Shown: positions 35,288 through 43,786 of the stretch, piece after piece
Numbering within the stretch: position 1 is the stretch's first letter
Layout of the letters: the number at the start of each line of letters is the position of its first letter
DNA from: Protofrankia sp963555925
GTDB taxonomy: Bacteria > Actinomycetota > Actinomycetes > Frankiales > Frankiaceae
Assembly: GCA_963555925.1 (NCBI GenBank)
Contig: CAUVXJ010000107.1
Coordinates: 16,403 to 80,402 of the forward strand
DNA length: 64,000 nt
Direction: 5' to 3'
Made by a program: the position numbers and the translations under genes
Notes under the pieces: model-generated
Databases searched by the model: none
What the model saw: the letters and a program-made list of their open reading frames with translations, nothing else
What the model was told of the DNA's origin: nothing

Positions 35288-37732
35288 ATGGTGGTGAAGA
35301 AAAGAACGTCCCAGGAGCTGTTGACCAGGCGCCCCCGCGCTCCTCACAAGGTGGGCGTCTGCATGGAGTTCGCCGGGGGCACCAACCTCATCCAGGACTT
35401 CTACGACGGCATCCGGCTCGCCTTCTCCGAGGCGGAGGAGCGCGGCGACGTCGACCGCACCATCGAGCTCGTCATCCGCGAGGTCCAGGGACCGATGCGG
35501 GGTACCAGCTCCGTCGTCGTCGACGCCTGGCGAGAGCTCGTCCACGACGAGGACTGCCTCGCCATCATCGGACCCGTGGTCACCGAGGCCAATCTGGCTC
35601 TCGTCGACGAGGTCAACCGCACGGGCGTGCCGACCATCAGCTTCTGTGCCACCTTCGACTGGGCCGGCCCCTACGCCTTCGCGCTGCAGAACGGTGGATT
35701 CCCGGACGAGGCAGTGCTCCTCGCCGGCTACCTCGCGTCCCAGGGAATCACCCGCGTCGCGTCGTTCCGCGAGGACGGGATCATCGGCGAGGAGTACGGC
35801 GCCGCCTTCCGTGCCGCGGCCAAGCGCTATGGCCTCACCCTCGTCACCGACCACGTCGTCGGTCTGTTCAACACCTATGAGCCGGTCGAGCCCGTGTTGC
35901 GGGCAGCTCACGAAACAGGCGCCGAGTGCATCGTCGTCCTCTCCGCCTATGGCACGCTGGGCCCCGTCCGCGCCGCGGTCACGGCGATCAGCGACGAGCT
36001 CGGCTGGAACCCCGTGAAGGTCCAGAACACCACGTGGGTCGCCATCACCGCGTTCGGGGGCGCAGGTGACTACGACCAGGCCGCGCTCATCGCGGACTTC
36101 GACGGCTGGATCGGGCTCGACCAGATCCACGAGGGCAACCGGCACTTCCAGGATGTCCTGTTCCGCTTCGAGAAGCGCTTCGGTCGCAGACCCTTCCACG
36201 CCTACGCGGCTCTCGGCTTCGACCACGGCTTCGTCGTCGCGAACGCACTGGGCCGGATGCGGCCCCCGTCGGCCCAGGGGCTCACCGACGCCCTCGAGCG
36301 CACCCGGATGGTTCCGGCGTGCATCGGTGGACCGGGCACCGTCATCAGCTTCGGACCGTACGACCACCGCGGCTACAAGGGCGACTACATCGTCCTGCGC
36401 ACCATCGCCGACGGTATCGAACAGCTGGTCGACGTGACGTGGGCAGACCTGCTGCCGGCCTCGCCACTGGGCATCGGCGCGCAGAACGCCGCTGGCGCGG
36501 ACGCCGTTGGTGCGGACGCCGCTGGTGCGAGCCACGCCGTGTCCGGTGCCGGCACCCGCTACAGCCTCGTCGGCGACCGGACGCCCTTTCGCATCGGCGT
36601 GCTGCAGGACTGGGCGCTGTGGGCGCCGGTCGAGAAGTGGTATGACGGCCTGCGCCTTGCGTTCGCCGAGGCCCTCGAATCGGGGCTCCTGGACCGCGAT
36701 GTCGAACTGGTCGTCCGCGAGGTCGAAGGCCCGCCGGACGGCGCTGCCGCCGGTGTCGTCCGCGCGTGGCGGGACCTGGTCCACAAGGAGAAGGTCCTCG
36801 GGGTCGTCGGTCCGTTCATCACCGACCTGACCCGCATCCTGCGGGACGAGATCGAACGGACGCGCGTCCCGGTGATCTCCTACTGCGCGACGACGAAATT
36901 CGCCGGGGATTTCTGCTTCCAGACGCCCAACGGCACGTTCGCCGACGAGACCTTCCACATCGCGCGTCATCTCCTGCGCCGCGGTGTGAGGCGGGTCGGA
37001 GTGGTCCGTGAGGACAACCCCATCGGCGACGAGTACTACGACTGGTTCCGCCTGCACGCCCGCACCCTCGGCCTACAGGTCACCAGCGATCAGATCGTGT
37101 CACCGCGCGTCACCGGTGAGGAGATGGACACCGCGCTGCGGGCCGTCCGTGCATCGGGTGCACAGGGCGTCGCCCACCTGGGATACGGACTGTCCTTCTA
37201 CGCCGTGCTGGCGCAGATGGCCCGCCACGTCAGCGAGGGCTGGGACGTCCCCCGAGTCACGATCACCACCTGGGTGCTGTGTAGCGGGATGGACCAGGAG
37301 CTCGGCAGCCCGGCCCTGATGAACCTCCCCGCGCCTGCCGACCTGCTTGAAGGCTGGGTCGGGGTCGACCTCCCGCACGAGGGCAACAAGGTCTTCCAGG
37401 GCTTCCAGGACCGCTACGTCGCACGTTTCGGGGGTGCGAAGCCTTACGGCTGCTACCCCGCGCACATGTACGACATGGGCCGGGTGCTCGCCGAGGGTAT
37501 CGCCCGCTCACGTCCGGTCACGCCCGAGGGCCTTGCGAAGGGACTGGAGAAGGTCCGGATGGTACCGGCGACGATGGGAGCCCCAGGTACGGTGCTGGGC
37601 TTCGGGCCCTACGACCACCGTGGTTACAAGGGATCCGACTACCTCGTCCTACGCACCGTGCTCGGCGGCCGGGAGGGCCTCGTCGAGGAGCTCATGCCAG
37701 GGTTCTCCGACCGGCCGACGGCGCTGAGATGA
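35288..37732 (+). CDS. Tandem double periplasmic-binding-protein-like sensor without signal peptide
   Basis: 814 aa made of two homologous type I periplasmic-binding folds (Peripla_BP_6/AmiC-like). Domain 1 spans ~18-400 and domain 2 ~432-800. Each opens with a strand and a 'FYDGIRLAF/WYDGLRLAF' helix, has IREVQGP/VREVEGP and IIGPVVTEAN/VVGPFITDLT, and closes with GPGTVISFGPYDHRGYKG / APGTVLGFGPYDHRGYKG. The linker is Ala/Gly-rich with short repeats (AGADAVGADAAG). The N-terminus MVVKKRTSQELLTRR is basic and lacks a hydrophobic core or lipobox, so the protein should stay in the cytosol. By analogy with AmiC it may sense a ligand for the operon rather than feed a transporter. ATG 35288 has GGAG upstream. 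Confidence 0.85.
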   Translation: MVVKKRTSQELLTRRPRAPHKVGVCMEFAGGTNLIQDFYDGIRLAFSEAEERGDVDRTIELVIREVQGPMRGTSSVVVDAWRELVHDEDCLAIIGPVVTEANLALVDEVNRTGVPTISFCATFDWAGPYAFALQNGGFPDEAVLLAGYLASQGITRVASFREDGIIGEEYGAAFRAAAKRYGLTLVTDHVVGLFNTYEPVEPVLRAAHETGAECIVVLSAYGTLGPVRAAVTAISDELGWNPVKVQNTTWVAITAFGGAGDYDQAALIADFDGWIGLDQIHEGNRHFQDVLFRFEKRFGRRPFHAYAALGFDHGFVVANALGRMRPPSAQGLTDALERTRMVPACIGGPGTVISFGPYDHRGYKGDYIVLRTIADGIEQLVDVTWADLLPASPLGIGAQNAAGADAVGADAAGASHAVSGAGTRYSLVGDRTPFRIGVLQDWALWAPVEKWYDGLRLAFAEALESGLLDRDVELVVREVEGPPDGAAAGVVRAWRDLVHKEKVLGVVGPFITDLTRILRDEIERTRVPVISYCATTKFAGDFCFQTPNGTFADETFHIARHLLRRGVRRVGVVREDNPIGDEYYDWFRLHARTLGLQVTSDQIVSPRVTGEEMDTALRAVRASGAQGVAHLGYGLSFYAVLAQMARHVSEGWDVPRVTITTWVLCSGMDQELGSPALMNLPAPADLLEGWVGVDLPHEGNKVFQGFQDRYVARFGGAKPYGCYPAHMYDMGRVLAEGIARSRPVTPEGLAKGLEKVRMVPATMGAPGTVLGFGPYDHRGYKGSDYLVLRTVLGGREGLVEELMPGFSDRPTALR

Positions 37733-37750
37733 TGTTCTCTCCGCGACGAA

Positions 37751-37770
37751 GACCGCGCCCCAGTGCGGTC
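37751..37770. terminator. Hairpin between convergent genes
   Basis: GACCGC-N8-GCGGTC, a perfect 6-bp stem located 19 bp after the binding-protein stop and overlapping the last codon of the convergent acyl-CoA dehydrogenase. There is no T-run, as is common in GC-rich actinobacteria, so termination here is a guess. Confidence 0.35.
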
Positions 37771-38887
37771 ACGGCCGGGCCTTGCCACCGGCGAACGCAG
37801 CGGGCAGACCCATGGCCACCGCGACCGTCTCGCGGTGCTCGGTCGGACTGCCGTGCAGCGCCTGGTTGCTCACGGCGCGCCGGTAATAGCGATGCGCCGG
37901 GTGCTCCCACGTGAAGCCGATGCCGCCGAGGACCTGGATGCACCCGGCCGTGACCGCCACCGCGTTCTCGGTGGCGCAGGCCTGCGCCATCGCGGCCGCG
38001 GTGGCCGGGTCCTCGCCGGTGTCGGCGACCCGCAGCGCGTAGGTCGACACCGAGCGTGCCGCCTCGACGGCGACCAGCATGTCCGCGCAGCGGTGCTTGA
38101 TCGCCTGGAACGACCCGATGGGCCGGCCGAACTGGTGGCGGACCTTCGCGTAGGCCACCGCGGTGTCCAGCGCCCAGGAGGCGACGCCGACGCTCTCCGC
38201 CGCCAGGGCGATGCTGAGGGCCTGGGATGCGGCGGCCAGGCACGGCGACGCCTCGCTGGACAGCACCGTCGCCGGGCCGTCGATCGCCAGGTCCGCCAGC
38301 CGGCGGGTGAGGTCCAGCGTGGCGAGCGGGGTGGCCACGATCGAGCTGCTCGGCACGGCCAGCAGCTCGCCGTCCGCGCTCGCGACGAGGACGAGGTCCG
38401 CCCCCGCCCCGTCGAGAACCATCGAGGCGCGGCCGCGGGCGACGTTCCCGTCGTGCTCCACCCGGGCGTCCAGGGACACCGTCGCGGTGAATGCGCCGGA
38501 CACGATGGCGGGGAGGTGCTCCCGGTCACCCGCGATGTGCAGCGCTGTCGTGGCGAGCACGATGCTCGACAGGAACGGCACGCACGCCAGCGAACGTCCC
38601 AGCTCTTCGAGGACGACGCCCACCTCGGCCCATCCCGCGCCCGCGCCACCGAGCTTCGCCGGGATCGCGAGGCCCAGGGCGCCCATGTCTGCGAGCGCCC
38701 GCCACAGCGTGGGGTCGGGGCGGTCCTGCCCCTGTTCCTGCCCCTGTTCCTGCCCCTGTTCCTGCCCCTGTTCCTGCCCCTGTTCCGGTCCCTGGTCACG
38801 CAGCAGCTCCTGCACGCCGCGGCGCAGGGCGTTCTGCTCCTCGGTCAGCGCAAGATCCACGGTTGCTCGCCCGGCGGCGGCACTCAC
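37769..38887 (-). CDS. Acyl-CoA dehydrogenase with an EQGQ tandem insert
   Basis: 372 aa from GTG 38887, which overlaps the SDR stop (GTGA). The C-terminal domain is typical: YAKVRHQFGRPIGSFQAIKH, then CIQVLGGIGFTWEHPAHRYY. Like 25610 it lacks the FSEPxAGSD loop and resembles the divergent subunit of alpha2-beta2 enzymes. Between the first helix (LTEEQNALRRGVQELLRDQG) and the next (LWRALADMGALGLAIPAKLG) sits a run of EQGQ repeats encoded by five perfect 12-bp units. The insert is in frame and probably forms a flexible or coiled loop. Confidence 0.85.
   Translation of the reverse strand: MSAAAGRATVDLALTEEQNALRRGVQELLRDQGPEQGQEQGQEQGQEQGQEQGQDRPDPTLWRALADMGALGLAIPAKLGGAGAGWAEVGVVLEELGRSLACVPFLSSIVLATTALHIAGDREHLPAIVSGAFTATVSLDARVEHDGNVARGRASMVLDGAGADLVLVASADGELLAVPSSSIVATPLATLDLTRRLADLAIDGPATVLSSEASPCLAAASQALSIALAAESVGVASWALDTAVAYAKVRHQFGRPIGSFQAIKHRCADMLVAVEAARSVSTYALRVADTGEDPATAAAMAQACATENAVAVTAGCIQVLGGIGFTWEHPAHRYYRRAVSNQALHGSPTEHRETVAVAMGLPAAFAGGKARP
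38725..38784. repeat. 12-bp minisatellite inside the acyl-CoA dehydrogenase gene
   Basis: Five perfect copies of CCTGCCCCTGTT on the plus strand (EQGQ on the coding minus strand), ending in a degenerate sixth. Being a multiple of three, gain or loss of units changes protein length without a frameshift. Confidence 0.95.
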
Positions 38888-39744
38888 GGCTTGTTGGTGT
38901 TGCCCGCGTCGACCGCGAGCTGGACTCCGGTGACGTAGCGAGCCTCGTCGGAGGCCAGCCACAGCATCGCGTGGGAGACGTCGCGCTCGGGGATCGCGCC
39001 CACGGGTACGTAGTCGCCGCCGGGCTCGGTGTCGAGATCGGGGAGCATGTTCGTCGCACCGAGCAGCGCCGTGGGGTTCGCCATGAAGATCGGCATCGCG
39101 GTCTCGGCCCCACCGATGCCCATGCCCGGGCTGGCGACCCCGGTGGGGTGCACCGTGTTGACACGGATGCGGTGCGGCGCCAGCTCGTTCGCGAAGGCCT
39201 TCATCAGCCCGACGACTCCGTGCTTACTGGCGACGTAGTGCGCGTAGGGCAGCTGACCGCGGATGCCCGCCGCCGAGCTGGTGATCGTGATGGTGCCGCC
39301 CCGCCCGGCCTCGATCATCGACGGCACGGTGCACACGATGGTGTTCCACACGCCCTTGAGGTTGGTGTCGATGATCGCGTCGTAAACGTCGTCCTCGATC
39401 TCCCAGGACCGCTCGTGAAAGGTGATGATTCCTGCGTTGGCGAGCACGGCGTCGACCCGCCCGAAAGCCTCGAGGCCGGCGTCGACAGCCGCCTGGACCT
39501 GGTCGCGATGGCGGACGTCGGCGACCGCGGTGACACACTGTCGGCCAGCCTTCTCGACCAGCGCCTTGGTCTCCTCGAGGTCTTCCGGCGAGGGGTACGG
39601 GTAGCCCACCCGGGGGTGGATCTCGGCGCACGCGTCGACGGCGACGACGTCGGCACCCTCCTCGGCGAAGCGAACCGCGTGCGACCGGCCCTGCCCCTGA
39701 CCGGCGCCGGTGATGAAGACGACCTTGTCGGCGACTCTGCCCAT
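38884..39744 (-). CDS. Mycofactocin-type short-chain dehydrogenase/reductase
   Basis: 286 aa SDR. The nucleotide-binding motif is ITGAGQGQGRSHAVRFAEEG, then VDAC; NAGI and the Ser/Tyr-X3-Lys triad (TSSAAGIRG, then YVASKHG) are present. The extra loop after the second strand (HPRVGYPYPSPEDLEETKAL) is typical of SDRs that hold NAD tightly and are recycled by mycofactocin. ATG 39744 has GAGGGAG upstream. Lies between P450 and acyl-CoA dehydrogenase on one strand and would oxidise a hydroxyl made by the P450 or a hydroxyacyl-CoA. Confidence 0.9.
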   Translation of the reverse strand: MGRVADKVVFITGAGQGQGRSHAVRFAEEGADVVAVDACAEIHPRVGYPYPSPEDLEETKALVEKAGRQCVTAVADVRHRDQVQAAVDAGLEAFGRVDAVLANAGIITFHERSWEIEDDVYDAIIDTNLKGVWNTIVCTVPSMIEAGRGGTITITSSAAGIRGQLPYAHYVASKHGVVGLMKAFANELAPHRIRVNTVHPTGVASPGMGIGGAETAMPIFMANPTALLGATNMLPDLDTEPGGDYVPVGAIPERDVSHAMLWLASDEARYVTGVQLAVDAGNTNKP

Positions 39745-39776
39745 GTCTGCTCCCTCGGAAGATGTTGCGTGGACAG

Positions 39777-41009
39777 TCACACCAGGTACGAGAACGGGGT
39801 CGGTTCGACCGGGCCGCTCGGTGTCGTGAACGGCAGACTGATCCAGCCGTTGACGATCCCGATGCTCGGGTACCGCTGCGCCGACGCCTCGTCGACGACG
39901 TACTCCGGCATCCGCCGCAGCATCTCTTCGAGGACGATCCGCATCTCCAGACGCGCGAACGTGGACCCCAGGCAGCGGTGGATACCCAGACCGAATGCCT
40001 GGTGGCGGTTCGGGAACCGGGTGAGGTCGATCGACTCGGGATCGTCGAAAGCCTCCGGATCCCGGTTGGCCGCGGCCATGGAGAGCAGGACACGATCCCC
40101 CTGGGGGATGTCGGTCCCGCTGAGGGTGACGGGGCAGGTGGCTGTACGAGCCAGCGCCTGCGTCGGGGTGAAGTAGCGCAGGAACTCCTCGCAGGCGTTG
40201 GGGATGAGGGAAGGGTCGGCCGCCAACCTGGCTCTCTCGTCGGGGTGCTGGTGGAGCCACAGCAGCGCGTTGGCCATCAGGGAGGTGGTCGTGTCGACGC
40301 CGCCGATGAGGATCAGCGACGAGATCTCGAGGATCTCCTGATCGGTCAGCGCCCTGCCGTTGACCTCGGCCTGCACCAGCATGGTGAGCAGGTCGTCCTG
40401 CGGCTCGATGCGCCGCGCCGCGGCCGTCTCCCCGAGCTTGACGATGACCGTGAAGTACATCGCGAGGGCCTCGTCGTGTCCGGGGCTGCCGGGTGCCTCG
40501 TAGACCATCCGGTGCATCGGCTCGGCGTAGATCGCCCAGTCGGCGAGCGGGAGGCCGAGCAGGTGCGCGGTGAAGACGCCGGGCACGGGGTTGAGCAGGT
40601 CCAGGACGAGGTCACCGCTCCCCTTGGCCACGATCGGGTTGAGGAAGGCCGTCGTGAGATCGCGGATCTTCTGCTCGTAGCGTCTCGACGCGGCGGGGGA
40701 GAAGTGCGGGTTGAGCAGCTGCCGGAAACCGGTGTACTCGGGTGGGTCCATCTCGATAGGGGTCTGCTTCAGTGGAGCAGACGGGATCGCGACGCCGCCG
40801 GAGTGGTTCCCGTCCTCGTCGACAGCGTGGTGGGACGAGAAGGCAGCGTCGTCGAGGAACGCCGTCTTCACGTCCTCGTAGCGGGTGAGCAGCCAGAAGC
40901 CGTCGTAGGCGGGGACGTGTGACACCGGACAGGTCCGACGCAGGTCCGCGTGGATCTGCGCCCAGTGCTCGGCGTAGCCGGCGGAGTGGTGATCGTAGGT
41001 CGTGCTCAC
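39777..41009 (-). CDS. Cytochrome P450
   Basis: 410 aa soluble bacterial P450. The I-helix motif is ILIGGVDTTTS, the K-helix ExxR is EEFLRY, and the heme-binding loop FGLGIHRCLGSTFARLE places the axial Cys at residue 346. Start GTG 41009 (VSTTYDHHSAGYAEHW); the frame is open further upstream but not similar. First gene of a P450-SDR-acyl-CoA dehydrogenase operon (spacing 32 bp, then a 4-bp overlap). A likely hydroxylase of the pathway substrate; no ferredoxin gene is adjacent. Confidence 0.95.
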   Translation of the reverse strand: MSTTYDHHSAGYAEHWAQIHADLRRTCPVSHVPAYDGFWLLTRYEDVKTAFLDDAAFSSHHAVDEDGNHSGGVAIPSAPLKQTPIEMDPPEYTGFRQLLNPHFSPAASRRYEQKIRDLTTAFLNPIVAKGSGDLVLDLLNPVPGVFTAHLLGLPLADWAIYAEPMHRMVYEAPGSPGHDEALAMYFTVIVKLGETAAARRIEPQDDLLTMLVQAEVNGRALTDQEILEISSLILIGGVDTTTSLMANALLWLHQHPDERARLAADPSLIPNACEEFLRYFTPTQALARTATCPVTLSGTDIPQGDRVLLSMAAANRDPEAFDDPESIDLTRFPNRHQAFGLGIHRCLGSTFARLEMRIVLEEMLRRMPEYVVDEASAQRYPSIGIVNGWISLPFTTPSGPVEPTPFSYLV

Positions 41010-41233
41010 GCCTGCACGTAACCACGTCCACCCGCCGGTGCGTAGCGGTGCCGGTGAGATGGCTCTTCTCATCCCCAGGGCTGGACGTGGCGCGGCGGGC
41101 ACGCCTGACCGCGCCATGAGGAGCGCATCCCTCGTCGACGCCGAGCAACGACCGAACGCCGGTCACGCTCGGGCGCTGAGAAGCGGGTTCCGAACCCTTG
41201 TTCCGCCCCCGGTCGGCGAGCGAGAGTGGACAG

Positions 41234-42367
41234 ATGATCAGCCTGTTCAGCGTCGACGACCACATCATCGAGCCGCCCGGTGTGTGGCAGGACCGGGTTC
41301 CGGAGAAGTTCAGGGCCACCGCGCCCCAGGTGCGCGAGGAGCCCGACGGTACGCAGTACTGGACCTACGAGGACACCCGCGAGGCGACCATGGGCCTCAA
41401 CGCCGTTGCCGGCAAGCCGATCGAGACCTGGGGGCTGGAGCCCAAGCGTTTCGAGGATATGATCCCCGCGTGTTATGACCCGGTGGCCCGCGCTCGGGAG
41501 CTCCTGTCGCAGGGCGTCTGCGCCTCGGTCGCCTTCCCGTCTCTGCCCAGGTTCGGTGGCGCACTGTTCGCGTCCTTCAAGGACAAGGAGCTGGCCGCCG
41601 CCTGCGTCCGGGCCTGGAACGACTTCGTCCTCGACGAGTGGTGCCCCGCCGGTCCGCGCGGGCTCTACGTCCCCATGACGATCGCGCCCCTATGGGACCC
41701 GCAGGCCGCCGCTGCCGAGCTGCGCCGCTGTGTCGCGAACGGTGCCCGGGCGATCTGCCTGCCGGAGAACCCAGCCCCGCTCGGCCTTCCGTCCTACTGG
41801 CAGGCCGACTGGGACCCGCTGTGGCAGGCAGTCACCGAGACGGGTGTGCCGGCGTGCATGCACATCGGCTCCAGCGGCCAGCTCTACATGGGCTCTGCCG
41901 ACTCGTCCTTCGCGGTGCCGATCGCGACGATGGCCGTCGCCTCGTGGGTCTGCGCGGTCGACATCTCGATGAGCCCGGTCTTCGCGAAGTTCCCGGACGT
42001 GCAGATCGTGTGGTCCGAGGGCGGCATCGGGTGGGTGCCCGCGGCGCTCGAGCGAGCGGACCGCCAGTGGGAGCGCCACCGCTACTGGTCGCATCTGCCG
42101 AACGACGTCCTGCCCAGCGAGGTGTTCAGGCGCAACTTCACCTTCTGCATGATCGAAGAGCCGTGGGGCCTCGAGCAGCGCGGCCAGGTCGGCGTCGACC
42201 GCATCGTCTGGGAGGCCGACTTCCCCCACGCGGACACGCCCTACCCCCACGTCCAGAAGGTCGTGACGGAGCTGTTCGCGGGCGTGTCCGCCGAAGACCG
42301 GGCCGCCATCACCCACCGCAACGCCGAGCGTCTCTTCGGCTGGGAGATGGCGGAGCTGCCCACCTGA
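41234..42367 (+). CDS. Amidohydrolase (amidohydrolase_2 family), paralogue 3 of the cluster
   Basis: 377 aa. SVDDHIIEPPGVWQDRVPEK, then ACMHIGSSGQLYMG, IVWSEGGIGWVPAALERADR, and WEADFPHADTPYPHVQ. Strongly similar to 32873: both share MGLNAVAGKP, the RF-D/E-DMIP motif and the CMIEEP motif. ATG 41234. Stands alone between the divergent P450 operon and the convergent dehydratase gene. Duplication of 32873 followed by separation is the simplest history. Confidence 0.88.
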   Translation: MISLFSVDDHIIEPPGVWQDRVPEKFRATAPQVREEPDGTQYWTYEDTREATMGLNAVAGKPIETWGLEPKRFEDMIPACYDPVARARELLSQGVCASVAFPSLPRFGGALFASFKDKELAAACVRAWNDFVLDEWCPAGPRGLYVPMTIAPLWDPQAAAAELRRCVANGARAICLPENPAPLGLPSYWQADWDPLWQAVTETGVPACMHIGSSGQLYMGSADSSFAVPIATMAVASWVCAVDISMSPVFAKFPDVQIVWSEGGIGWVPAALERADRQWERHRYWSHLPNDVLPSEVFRRNFTFCMIEEPWGLEQRGQVGVDRIVWEADFPHADTPYPHVQKVVTELFAGVSAEDRAAITHRNAERLFGWEMAELPT

Positions 42368-42438
42368 TCACCTGGACGGGGCCGCCCGCGGCCAGCGTCG
42401 GCGACGGTACGGGGCGGTCGGACGGGCGGTCGGACGCC

Positions 42439-43716
42439 TCAGCGTGAGCGCCGCTCGCGGAGCAGCTCGCCGTGGCGGGCCATGACCTGCGTCGCGGCCC
42501 GGCTCAGCTCGGCGGGCACCGCCGGCAGGACCGGCAGGCCGTGCTCGCGGCTGGGCAGGGCGATCGTCGCCGTCCCGCGGGCCGTCTCCTCGTCGCGCTG
42601 GTTGCGCGCCCACACCGCGACGTCGACCAGCGCCCGCCCGTCCTCGACCCGCTTGCCCGTCACCTCGCCGCCGAGCACCTGGGCGTCACCGTGGTAGTTG
42701 AACTTGCGGATCTCGTCGTGCTGGCGTTCGACCCAGCCGTCGTCACCCGCCCAGTCGGTGAGGAAGTGGTGCAGCCAGCACTCGCGCAGCACGCCGTAGT
42801 CGTAGGCGCGCGGGTTGCCGATCGCCTGCGCCCACGCGTTGTCCCAGTGGACGCGCTGCGCGACGTCGGGGACGCCGTACTCGTTCTTGACGTAGAACGC
42901 CGGGATGCGCTGCCGGTTCTCCCAGCCGCGGCGACCGGTCTTCAATCCGTAGGGCACGAAGCCGTAGCCGCCGGCGTGGAAGATGACCATGTCCGTCGTG
43001 GTCAACGGGCCCTTGGCCTTGGCTCCCATGGCCTGGCCGACCTCGACGTCCTCCCACATGAGCCGGGCCCGCCCCTGGCGGGTCTCGGCGGCGTAGGTCT
43101 CGTCGAGGGCGGCGAGCTGCGCATCGTCCCAGCTCGGCACGGGGATCTCCGCGTACTTGCCCTTCTCCCGCGCCTTCTTCCGCTCGGTGTAGATCACGAG
43201 CGTGCGGTAGACGCCGACGACCTCCGCGCGCTGGTTGACCTTGATGTCACGCAGGACCCGGATGACCGAGCTGCCGGCGAACTCCGACTGCTTGGTCTCC
43301 ACCGACTCCAGGCCGGAGAGGCTGTAGAGGGTGTCACCCGGTCGCACCGGCCGGTACCAGGTCCAGGTACCGCCGGAGACGAAGGCGTGGATGCCCCGGT
43401 AGGAGCCGCCCTTGGCCAAGGGGTCCTTATCGCCGAGCAGTGGCGCGTTGAGGACCGCAGCCATGATCGGTGGCGCGATCTGCTCGCCCCACCGGCTCGT
43501 CTCACCGTGACCCGGGTCGCAGAACAGCGGATTGTCGTCGCCGTAGCTGTGGGCGAAGTTGCGGATGGCCTCCGGGGTCGCGGTGGACAGGTACTCCTGC
43601 TGCCTGCTCGCCACGAGGCGCCCGAGCGCCGCCCGATCCTGCGCGAGGTCCTCCTGGACGAAGACGCTGGAGGAGGCCCGCTCGAACTCTGCCTGCTGGT
43701 CGGTCGTCACGCTCAT
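42439..43716 (-). CDS. MaoC/FAS1-like dehydratase (double hot-dog)
   Basis: 425 aa with two hot-dog halves. The N-terminal half has IRNFAHSYGDDNPLFCDPGH and GGTWTWYRPVRPGDTLYSLS, as in FAS1-like/MaoC N-terminal domains. The C-terminal half has WEDVEVGQAMGAKAKGPLTT, then TDMVIFHAGGYGF, in place of the classic D-x4-H hydratase motif. Members hydrate enoyl-CoAs, and in actinobacterial steroid catabolism they work with DUF35 partners. ATG 43716. Lies 70 bp downstream of the family III CoA-transferase gene on the same strand. Confidence 0.82.
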   Translation of the reverse strand: MSVTTDQQAEFERASSSVFVQEDLAQDRAALGRLVASRQQEYLSTATPEAIRNFAHSYGDDNPLFCDPGHGETSRWGEQIAPPIMAAVLNAPLLGDKDPLAKGGSYRGIHAFVSGGTWTWYRPVRPGDTLYSLSGLESVETKQSEFAGSSVIRVLRDIKVNQRAEVVGVYRTLVIYTERKKAREKGKYAEIPVPSWDDAQLAALDETYAAETRQGRARLMWEDVEVGQAMGAKAKGPLTTTDMVIFHAGGYGFVPYGLKTGRRGWENRQRIPAFYVKNEYGVPDVAQRVHWDNAWAQAIGNPRAYDYGVLRECWLHHFLTDWAGDDGWVERQHDEIRKFNYHGDAQVLGGEVTGKRVEDGRALVDVAVWARNQRDEETARGTATIALPSREHGLPVLPAVPAELSRAATQVMARHGELLRERRSR

Positions 43717-43786
43717 GGTTCGAGTGTCCCGACATGCGGGTCCTGGGTGACCCTCCCGGGCGGGAAGGGCACTTTCACGCGGGCCA

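Noticed and set aside
35288..35360. Signal peptide on the double binding protein
   Set aside because: The N-terminus is basic and polar with no hydrophobic core or lipobox, unlike the lipoprotein at 51330.
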